A DNA stretch of 23,024 nucleotides, taken from positions 1-23,024 of the forward strand of contig JBPOJB010000063.1 of assembly GCA_052034005.1 (NCBI GenBank), read 5' to 3'. The notes beneath the pieces are model-generated. The model had not been told where the DNA came from, ran no database searches, and was given only the letters and a program-made list of their open reading frames with translations. The translations under genes were made by a program, and so were the position numbers. This stretch comes from JAAYDI01 sp052034005. GTDB taxonomy: Bacteria; Planctomycetota; Planctomycetia; Pirellulales; Pirellulaceae. Below, piece after piece: positions 16,757 through 23,024 of the stretch (its first letter is position 1; every line of letters starts with the position of its first letter).

Positions 16757-17866
16757 ATGGAACGGCGGAAATTCATGCAGGTATTGGGGGCCGGCCCTGT
16801 CGCGCTGGCAGCGCTGGGGCGAGCGGACCAGGGGCAGGCGCCGATCAAAGTCGGCGTCATCACCAACGCGGACGGTGCCCATCGAGGCGCCTATTTCGAG
16901 GGTCTGGCCCAGGTGCCGGAAGCAGGTTCCGTCGTGCTGGCCGACCCGCAAGGGGCCACGGTCGACGACGCGCGCCGCAGCCTCGGCGATAAATTGACGG
17001 CGACCTACGAGTCTGCCGAGGCGATGCTCGAACGCGAGCGGCCGGCACTGGCGCTGGTGACCATGGAGGCGCGGCTGGCGCCGCCGCTGATCGAGGCCGC
17101 ACTGCGGGCCGGCTGTCACGTGCTGGCTGAAAAGCCGGCTTGTGTGCGGATCGAGGATTTCGCACAGCTCGCGGCATTGGCCCAACGTCAGCAGCGGCAT
17201 CTCATGCTGGCGCTGGCCAATCGGCTCAATCCCGAGGTGCACGAAGCACGCCGGCTGATCGCCGCAGGGCGGATCGGCCGGCTCTATGGACTGGAAATGC
17301 ACCTGATCGCGGACCAGACCCGACTGACAAGACCCGCCTATCATCAAAGCTGGTATGCGCAGCTGGCACGCGCGGGCGGCGGACACCTGATCTGGCTCGG
17401 CATTCACTGGCTCGACCTGGCCATGTTCCTCACCGGTGCCCGGATCACGCAGGTGAGCGGATTCCGGGGCGTCGTGGGCGGTCAACCGCTGGAGGTGGAA
17501 GACTCGGCAGCCCTGGCGTTCCGGTTCGACAACGGGACCTTCGGCACGATGACCTCGGGCTACTACCTCGACCAGGGATACCACTCGCACATCAAGATCT
17601 GGGGCTCGCGGGGCTGGCTGCAGCTGGAACCGCACGGCGGACTGCCGCTCACCTGGTACAGCCAAGACGAACCGCAGGCGGAGGTCCATCGAGTGGAACA
17701 CATGGAGGGCTCGAATGGCTATACGCCCCTGGTCCGAGCATGCGTGCAGGCCGCCGCGGGCATGTGCGAACCTCCGCTCACCACCCGCGATAGCCTGCAC
17801 GTGCTGGAAGTGGTCTTTGCGGCCTACCGTGCGGCGGAATCCGGCGTACGACAAGATCTGACGTGA
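16757..17866 (+). CDS. Gfo/Idh/MocA-family oxidoreductase
   Basis: The protein has 369 residues and begins with a twin-arginine-type leader (MERRKFMQVLGAGPVALAAL). The N-terminal Rossmann half starts at KVGVITNADGAHRG (31-44), where the usual GxGxxG is not recognisable. The family EKP motif is intact at 125-127. The C-terminal alpha/beta half has GGGHLIWLGIHWLD (207-220) with the conserved His217 and Asp220. Family members use NAD(P) to oxidise or epimerise sugars and inositols, and exported versions are common in Planctomycetota. The altered glycine motif may weaken or change nucleotide binding. ATG 16757 directly precedes the RR leader, with only a weak AAGG nine bases upstream. It follows the importer operon by 74 bp, with a hairpin between, so co-transcription is uncertain. 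Confidence 0.85.
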   Translation: MERRKFMQVLGAGPVALAALGRADQGQAPIKVGVITNADGAHRGAYFEGLAQVPEAGSVVLADPQGATVDDARRSLGDKLTATYESAEAMLERERPALALVTMEARLAPPLIEAALRAGCHVLAEKPACVRIEDFAQLAALAQRQQRHLMLALANRLNPEVHEARRLIAAGRIGRLYGLEMHLIADQTRLTRPAYHQSWYAQLARAGGGHLIWLGIHWLDLAMFLTGARITQVSGFRGVVGGQPLEVEDSAALAFRFDNGTFGTMTSGYYLDQGYHSHIKIWGSRGWLQLEPHGGLPLTWYSQDEPQAEVHRVEHMEGSNGYTPLVRACVQAAAGMCEPPLTTRDSLHVLEVVFAAYRAAESGVRQDLT

Positions 17867-17970
17867 CGCGCAGCGGCGCACGCCGGGTTACCGCCCCTTG
17901 AATCGCAGCCATACCGCGCTGGAATGAGACCGATCCAGGCCCGGCGGCCGCTGTGAACAGTGCCTCGCCG

Positions 17971-18570
17971 TCAGCCTTTCGCGCCCATGGCTTTCGCGCT
18001 GTTGACGTGCTCGCTGAGCCGGAAGTGAGGGCGACGCAGCGCCATACGTTCGACTTCCCAGATGTAGCCGTGGATGATGACGTTGTCGGGAATGAGCGGG
18101 CTCTCGCGGAGCAACCGCACCTGTTCGGCGCACGTGTCATCCACGTCCTGATACATCCGAATCCACTTGGCAAACGCCTCCGGCGCCAGCTTCAATTCGG
18201 GCAGGGCCGGGTCGAGTGGGACCTTCGCCGGGTCGATCCCTTTCTCCTTCAGCGCGGCCGTGACGAACTCGCCGCTGGCGGTCATCATGCCACACTCGGT
18301 GTGGTTGATGATGATGATCTCCTGGGTGCCGAAGAACTGCGTCGTAAGCATGGCCGAACGGATGACATCGTCGGTGACCAGCCCGCCGGCGTTGCGGAAC
18401 ACGTGGGCGTCGCCGTCGCGGATGCCCAGCGCGTGATTGACCGGGATCCGCTCATCCATGCAGGCCAGCACGAAGAGCCGCCGGTTATTTGGGATGCCCC
18501 GTTGTCGGCGGAGCGCCCAGGCCTCGCGTTCAGCCAGGTCCAGCTCGATCTGTTGATGCAGCATTTCCAT
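17971..18570 (-). CDS. Beta-class carbonic anhydrase
   Basis: The protein has 199 residues. It interconverts CO2 and bicarbonate in the cytoplasm. The zinc ligands are clear: Cys37 in ACMDER, with the Asp39-Arg41 dyad, and His90 and Cys93 in INHTECGM. FRNAGG (58-63) is also conserved. The CMDxR spacing and size match the small beta-CA group common in many bacteria. The start at ATG 18570 has GGAG four bases upstream; an ATG two codons later is possible. It converges on the oxidoreductase gene with 104 bp between the stops. The 245 bp upstream of it, towards the peptidase gene's end, hold no gene or clear signal. A link to the importer (some NrtA-like proteins bind bicarbonate) is only a thought. 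Confidence 0.92.
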   Translation of the reverse strand: MEMLHQQIELDLAEREAWALRRQRGIPNNRRLFVLACMDERIPVNHALGIRDGDAHVFRNAGGLVTDDVIRSAMLTTQFFGTQEIIIINHTECGMMTASGEFVTAALKEKGIDPAKVPLDPALPELKLAPEAFAKWIRMYQDVDDTCAEQVRLLRESPLIPDNVIIHGYIWEVERMALRRPHFRLSEHVNSAKAMGAKG

Positions 18571-18815
18571 GACTCCGTTTGCTAGGGAAAAGCCAAGCCG
18601 TGCATTGCTGCCGAGGCACCCGCGCCGGCAGCTCGAAGCGCCAGCCGCCCGCACCGGCCGCTGACGCGCCTCCCACCGTTTGCTGACATCCTAGCGCAGC
18701 CCGCTGCGATGGACAGCCCACGCCAAGCGGAAACAGCCCGTCGGCGGAAGCCGGGCCCCCAGCCGGCCCCCCCACGATCGGGCCCGTGCGTTCGGTCCGC
18801 CCAGTTCGCGGCGAT

Positions 18816-21353
18816 TCAGGGCTGCAGGTGTCGCACCAGGAACTCCAGCCGGCGGCGCGACCCGTAGGCGGTCTCCGCCGCGCCGTGGCCGGCCCCCACG
18901 ATAATCTGCAGATCGAAATCCTTGTTGGCCCGCTGCAGGGCCCCGGCCACCTGCAGCGTGCTCGCCGGGTCCACGTTCCGGTCCAGCTCGCCGACGATCA
19001 AGAGCAGATTGCCCTGGAGCCGGTGCGCGTTGTCCACGTTCGAGTTCTCACGGTACTGCGGCCCGACCGGCCAACCCATCCACTGCTCACTCCACCAGAT
19101 CTTGTCCATGCGGTTGTCATGACAGCCGCAGTCGGCCACGGCGACCCGGTAGAAGTCGCCGTGCCACAGCAGCGCAGCCAGCGCGTTCTGGCCGCCGGCC
19201 GACCCGCCGTAAATCCCCACGCGGCTCAGGTCCAGCTCCGGATGGGCGGCGGCCGCCGCCCGCAGCCAGGCGATCCGGTCGGGAAAACCGGCGTCCTTCA
19301 GGTTCTGCCAGCAGATGTCGTGAAACGCCTTCGAACGCCAGTTCGTCCCCATGCCGTCGATCTGCACCACGACGAAACCGCGGTCCGCGATCTCCTCCTG
19401 GTTGTGGTAGCGTGCGGCGAACGCCTTGGGAACGTGGAAGCCGTGCGGCCCGGCGTAGATGGCTTCCACCACCGGGTACTGCCGGGCGGGGTCAAAGTCG
19501 CGCGGCCGGTGCAAGATGCCGTAGATCATCGTCTGTCCATCGCGTCCCGGCGCAGCGAAGCGTTCCGGGAACCGGCCTCGATCCCGACGCACCTCTTCGG
19601 CATCGGCCTGATCCAGGGTGCACAGCAGGCGGCCGTCCGCGCCCGAGCGCAGCTCGTGCACGGGCGGCAAATCGACCCGCGACCATGTGTCCAGGAAGAA
19701 CCGCCGGTCCGGAGACCACTCGATCGAATGCGTGCCGTCTCCCTGGGTCAGCGTCTGGATTTCCCCGCCGTCCAGTTCCGCCATGGCAAGGTGAAAATGG
19801 TATGGATCCTGTTCGGGGTAGATCCCCGCCGCACGGAACCAGACCCGCCGGGCCGCCCGGTCCAGATGTACCAGCTCCCGCACCACCCACGGGCCTTGCG
19901 TCACCTGGCGCTTCATCTGCCCGCTCGCCACATCGTAGAGATACAGGTGATTCCACCCGTCGCGTTCACTCATCCACAGCAGTTCGTCATCGGAAATCCA
20001 CTCGCAGAGGAATTTGCTGCTGTAATCAATGAACGTGCGGCTGGTCTCCTCCACCACCACCCGCGCCTGGCCCTGGTGTGCATCCACGGCGATCACCCGC
20101 AACAGCTGGTGCCCGCGCTGGTTGTAGACGAAGGTGAAGGCCGCGCTATCGGCCGCCCATCGTACCTGGCCCAGGCTCCACGGGTTCGGCCACAGGTCCG
20201 CCGCCACCGGCACCTCGCGGCGTGCCGCGACGTCGAACAACCGCACCGTCGGCACTGGCACGACATCGCCCGCTTTCAGATACGGATAGGACTGCTGCCG
20301 CGGCTGGACGCCGTCGGCAGGGCTGGACTCGACCAGGTGCACGCGTCGTTCCGGCACCGGCCGCGTCTGGAATGCCACCAGGCGTGCGCTGTCGGGCGAC
20401 CAGAACACTTCGGGCAGCGTATCGGGCGGGTCCGGCCGGTCATACTGCATTTCGATCAGGCGGTCGCGCGACACGTCGCGCCGGAACGTGTTTCCGGGCG
20501 AACCGTCCACGCTCAACGCAAACCGCTCGCTGCCGTCCGCCGAGCGGATCCACAGGTTGTGCTCGCGCACGAATGCCTCCCAGCGGCCGTCCGGCGACCG
20601 AACACTGGTCGGCGGCCCGGCTTCGCCGGCCCCGCGCTGCGGGCTCCGCGGGCGCGCTCGCCGCTGCCCGGTGATCACCGCGCGGGCCGGCGTGTCGGTG
20701 CCTTCGAACACCGCCACGGTCCTTTCGTCACGGGCCACCAGCCACACGTGGCCGGCGAAAGTGTGTTGTCGCCGCGACTCGCCCGGCCGCAGCACGCCGT
20801 AAGGCCGACGGTTTCCTTCCGGGTCGATCCAGAAAAGCTGGACCTCGGTGTCCAGTCGATTCACGAAGATGATCGCGGTTTCCGGCCCGGTGCTGCGGGA
20901 CGGATACACCTCGGCGCCCGCGGGCAGGGTCGATGCATCGTCGTCGCGCTGCGGTTCCTCCACCAACTGGCCGGACTCGAGGGCGAGCCGCCACACCGTC
21001 GTCTCGCCCAACAACCGCACGGCGCGGCCATCCTCGATGAACTCGAGGGACTCGACTGGCAGGCGGCGTGCGTCCACGTCGACGCCGCGCAGCCGGGTCA
21101 GCTCCCGGGCCACCAGGGCGTGGTCGAACGCCGGCGTCCGCGTGCCGGCCGCCGCGTCGACCAGCACGAATTCCCGCGCATCCTCGCGCAGGTCGTTGCG
21201 GTACCAGAACCGCGTATTGTCGCCGAACCAGTGCGGCCGGATCCGGCTCACGTAGACCCGCGGCTGGGCCGCCTTCGTGTCGGTACCTGTCGACCACCAA
21301 CCTGCCGCGACCAGCGCCAGCCACAGGCATACTCCACGCCGGAACATATTCAT
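18816..21353 (-). CDS. Exported S9 prolyl-oligopeptidase/DPP4-type peptidase with a VHL-like beta domain
   Basis: The protein has 845 residues and a signal peptide of about 28. The C-terminal 230 residues are an alpha/beta-hydrolase S9 domain with Ser718 in GGSAGG, Asp791 in GELDRN and His823 in GAGHGA. The middle (about 235-600) is a DPP4-like beta-propeller with SPDG/SPDS blade motifs. Residues about 161-217 are an insert matching the human VHL beta domain without gaps. W175, Y185, T198, H202 and W204 align with human W88, Y98, S111, H115 and W117, which form the hydroxyproline pocket. The enzyme should cleave proline-containing peptides outside the cytoplasm, and the insert may help bind substrate. 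The start ATG 21353 has AAAGG three bases upstream, with an alternative ATG two codons later. Confidence 0.88.
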   Translation of the reverse strand: MNMFRRGVCLWLALVAAGWWSTGTDTKAAQPRVYVSRIRPHWFGDNTRFWYRNDLREDAREFVLVDAAAGTRTPAFDHALVARELTRLRGVDVDARRLPVESLEFIEDGRAVRLLGETTVWRLALESGQLVEEPQRDDDASTLPAGAEVYPSRSTGPETAIIFVNRLDTEVQLFWIDPEGNRRPYGVLRPGESRRQHTFAGHVWLVARDERTVAVFEGTDTPARAVITGQRRARPRSPQRGAGEAGPPTSVRSPDGRWEAFVREHNLWIRSADGSERFALSVDGSPGNTFRRDVSRDRLIEMQYDRPDPPDTLPEVFWSPDSARLVAFQTRPVPERRVHLVESSPADGVQPRQQSYPYLKAGDVVPVPTVRLFDVAARREVPVAADLWPNPWSLGQVRWAADSAAFTFVYNQRGHQLLRVIAVDAHQGQARVVVEETSRTFIDYSSKFLCEWISDDELLWMSERDGWNHLYLYDVASGQMKRQVTQGPWVVRELVHLDRAARRVWFRAAGIYPEQDPYHFHLAMAELDGGEIQTLTQGDGTHSIEWSPDRRFFLDTWSRVDLPPVHELRSGADGRLLCTLDQADAEEVRRDRGRFPERFAAPGRDGQTMIYGILHRPRDFDPARQYPVVEAIYAGPHGFHVPKAFAARYHNQEEIADRGFVVVQIDGMGTNWRSKAFHDICWQNLKDAGFPDRIAWLRAAAAAHPELDLSRVGIYGGSAGGQNALAALLWHGDFYRVAVADCGCHDNRMDKIWWSEQWMGWPVGPQYRENSNVDNAHRLQGNLLLIVGELDRNVDPASTLQVAGALQRANKDFDLQIIVGAGHGAAETAYGSRRRLEFLVRHLQP

Positions 21354-21723
21354 CGCCTTTTTTTGCCATTTGTGCGGCGCCGAAGGCCCTTCCGGCCACG
21401 CCAGCCGCCCGGTTCATCGAATGTGCGCCCAGTTCCTCGTGGACGAGACTGCCTACAAGCCGGCTCAACATCCCCCATGGTCGACCGGATCGCCCGGCTG
21501 GGGCTGTGCAAACCACGATAATCCAACTCTACCCCGATTCCCAGCCGCTGGCGCGCATCCTGCACGCGTACAAGCCACGCGGCGACATCGCCTGCGGTTG
21601 ACACGCGGCGTTGGACGCGGCAAGTTGATGTGGACCCCGGAGGGGTGCGCGCGAAACGACGGCACGACGGAGGCCGTCACACCCTGTACGCATACTCACA
21701 TCCGACTGCCGCGGAGTGTCATC
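21354..21723. other. 370-bp divergent intergenic region
   Basis: This stretch lies between the S9 peptidase (minus) and ThuA-like (plus) genes and should hold both promoters. ACCCC-GGA-GGGGT (21634-21646) is a small perfect hairpin. TTGACA at 21598-21603 resembles a -35 box, but no good -10 box lies 16-18 bp later. No gene is seen. Confidence 0.5.
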
Positions 21724-22680
21724 ATGAATCAGTGGCTGCGGACGAACCTGGTGGCGGCTGCGGCCGTCGCAGCAGCTGTGATCCTGCCTCAGCCCGCACG
21801 CTGTGCGGCACAGGAGCCGGCGGACCCCGCGGCCTGGAGGGCGGCGGTCGAGCAGCATGCGCCGGCACAGGCGACGGCGCCGGTGCCAGATGGCGTGACG
21901 CGCCGCGTGCTGATGTTTTCGCTGGCCACGGGCTATCAGCACAGCGTCACTCCCTACCTGGACCAGGTGCTGCAGATACTCGGAAAGAAGTCCGGCGCGT
22001 TTTCCGCCGTCATTTCGCGGGACCTGGAGGACCTGTCGGCGGATAAGCTCAACACGTACGACGTCCTGGTGCTCAACAACACCTGCTCGGTCAGCCCGCG
22101 GCGCGACCTGCTGCTGGATGTGCTGGAGACCGAAGACCGCTATCGGGAACTCACCGACGCGCAGCGACAGGACCGGCGCACGGCGCTCGAGCAGGGCTTG
22201 CTGGAGTTCGTGCGCGACGGCAAGGGACTGGTGGCGATCCACGGCGCGCCGACGCTGTTGAACAAGTCGCCCCAGTTCACGCGGATGGTGGGGGGCGCAT
22301 TCGATTACCACCCGCCGGCCCAACAGGTGACGCTCCGGGCCGTGGAGCCCGACCATCCGCTCGTCGCCGCCTTCCGCGGCCAGGGCGCCTTCGTGTACGA
22401 GGACGAGCCGTACTGTTTCGCCGGCCCGTACGACCGCCACGATTTCCGGCCGCTCCTGGCCTGGGATCATCACGGCTTGCAGGACCCGCTCGGGCGCTTC
22501 GCGGACCAGGTCCGCTACGCGGCCTGGGTCCGGCCGTACGGCCAGGGCCGTGTGTTCTTCTGCTCGCCCGGCCACTTCCCCGACTGCTATACCCGGCCGG
22601 CCCTGCTGCAGTTCGTCCTGGACGGGATTCAATACGCCGCCGGCGACCTGCGCTGCGATGACAGCCCGCTGCAGCGCTGA
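21724..22680 (+). CDS. Exported ThuA-like domain protein
   Basis: The protein has 318 residues, with a signal peptide of about 28 ending near ARCAAQ. From about residue 60 it is a ThuA-like (trehalose-utilisation, class-I-glutamine-amidotransferase-like) fold. RRVLMFSLATGYQHSV opens the fold, YDVLVLNN and GKGLVAIHGAP mark the core strands, and MVGGAFDYHPP and GRVFFCSPGH match family positions. The last of these is usually GRGRVFYxxxGH. No catalytic Cys-His-Glu triad of an amidotransferase is evident. ThuA domains take part in sugar metabolism in rhizobia, but the biochemical role of exported planctomycete members is unknown. ATG 21724 has GGAG seven bases upstream. Confidence 0.87.
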   Translation: MNQWLRTNLVAAAAVAAAVILPQPARCAAQEPADPAAWRAAVEQHAPAQATAPVPDGVTRRVLMFSLATGYQHSVTPYLDQVLQILGKKSGAFSAVISRDLEDLSADKLNTYDVLVLNNTCSVSPRRDLLLDVLETEDRYRELTDAQRQDRRTALEQGLLEFVRDGKGLVAIHGAPTLLNKSPQFTRMVGGAFDYHPPAQQVTLRAVEPDHPLVAAFRGQGAFVYEDEPYCFAGPYDRHDFRPLLAWDHHGLQDPLGRFADQVRYAAWVRPYGQGRVFFCSPGHFPDCYTRPALLQFVLDGIQYAAGDLRCDDSPLQR

Positions 22681-22710
22681 GCGCAGACTGCTCCCTTACC
22701 GGCATCGCCG

Positions 22711-22890
22711 TGCGATATGTTTCGGTTCCGAGACCCCGACGCGATCCGCCGCATCCATCTCGTGCCAGACGCCGCCGGGGTCCATGTTGAAGTCCTGGCG
22801 GAAGATGTCGATCTGGTGCTTGGCGATGATTCCATAGATCGTGTCCTGAATCCACCGCAGCGCAGCGGGGTTGCCGTAATCGACCAGTTG
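22711..22890 (-). pseudogene. Fragment of an alpha-galactosidase-like (GH36/GH27) gene
   Basis: About 58 codons read LVDYGNPAALRWIQDTIYG, then IDIFRQDFNMDP and DAADRVGVSEPKHI. This matches the GH36 region around the nucleophile Asp (RQDFN) and the following DxPDRxGITE motif. Beyond KHI the frame ends after four unrelated residues, and upstream of HGQ it loses similarity, so both ends are broken. It starts 30 bp after the ThuA-like stop, on the opposite strand. A remnant of a deleted or transferred gene is the best reading. The rest of 22681-23024 holds a direct repeat pair and nothing else recognised. Confidence 0.6.
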
Positions 22891-22905
22891 CCCGTGCCGG
22901 TGACA

Positions 22906-22940
22906 AGGCTCGGATTCTTTGAGACGGGTAGGCTCGGATT
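22906..22940. repeat. Pair of 11-bp direct repeats
   Basis: AGGCTCGGATT occurs at 22906-22916 and 22930-22940, a period of 24 bp. It borders the broken 5' side of the GH36-like fragment. The layout (short motif twice, about 25 bp apart, beside a glycoside-hydrolase gene end) resembles the 3855-3896 pair, although the sequences differ. Confidence 0.5.
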
Positions 22941-23024
22941 GAATGAGATTGCGTAGGGGACGCAAAGCTCCGAGTTTTTGTCGGTGCGGAGGGGGTGTGG
23001 AAGAGAAGGGACGTCCGTGTCCCG

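Noticed and set aside
17971..18570. Functional link between the carbonic anhydrase and a bicarbonate-type importer
   Set aside because: The gene is on the opposite strand, convergent with the oxidoreductase gene, and nothing in the binding protein points to bicarbonate.
18786..21521. 911-codon plus-strand frame across the S9 peptidase region
   Set aside because: It is antisense to an intact catalytic-triad enzyme, and its translation is rich in Arg, His, Pro and Val with no recognisable motif.
21598..21626. Sigma-70 promoter starting with TTGACA upstream of the ThuA-like gene
   Set aside because: No TATAAT-like hexamer lies 16-18 bp downstream, so the match is probably chance.

Overview
The window is GC-rich bacterial chromosome. 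It encodes exported glycan-active enzymes, a Gfo/Idh/MocA oxidoreductase with an RR-type leader, large FG-GAP/ASPIC-UnbV proteins and a ThuA-like protein. That mixture is typical of Planctomycetota (Verrucomicrobiota is second choice). No rRNA, tRNA, CRISPR array or complete insertion sequence was seen, so the taxonomic call is inference from gene families only.

Layout. The left edge (1-286) has no convincing gene apart from a hairpin. A small four-helix membrane protein follows (287-670, +). Then come an exported heparinase II/III-like protein (708-3713, -) and a fucosidase-like TIM-barrel protein (3896-4927, -), separated by a pair of 17-bp direct repeats. A short regulatory-looking interval (inverted repeat plus four tandem decamers) separates the latter from a divergent DUF2961/GH172 protein (5214-6908, +). 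A minus-strand operon with 1-4 bp overlaps (7047-13299) encodes a TPR/FG-GAP/ASPIC protein, a CRTAC1/UnbV-like protein and an RnfD/NqrB-like UnbU membrane protein. After about 690 bp without a gene, a plus-strand ABC-importer operon runs from 13992 to 16682, followed by a Gfo/Idh/MocA oxidoreductase (16757-17866). A beta-carbonic anhydrase (17971-18570, -), an S9 prolyl-oligopeptidase-type enzyme (18816-21353, -) and an exported ThuA-domain protein (21724-22680, +) follow. The right edge holds a broken alpha-galactosidase remnant next to another pair of short direct repeats.

Two observations stand out. First, the substrate-binding gene of the ABC importer has an in-frame TGA at codon 53, inside a segment reading VT-(TGA)-HLTCPVT. 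The reading frame continues for 296 well-conserved codons to its own TGA stop, which overlaps the permease start. From memory, homologues carry Cys at this position, so the gene is a candidate selenoprotein (UxxxC). An imperfect hairpin that could act as a bacterial SECIS starts 17 nt after the TGA. A point mutation or sequence error is the main alternative. Second, the S9 peptidase contains a pVHL-like beta domain. Its alignment to human VHL is ungapped, and the hydroxyproline-pocket residues are kept as W175, Y185, T198 (Ser in human), H202 and W204.

Functionally, most of the window looks like an export-oriented glycan and peptide degradation neighbourhood. The ABC importer and the UnbV/UnbU operon are separate transcription units whose substrates cannot be read from sequence.
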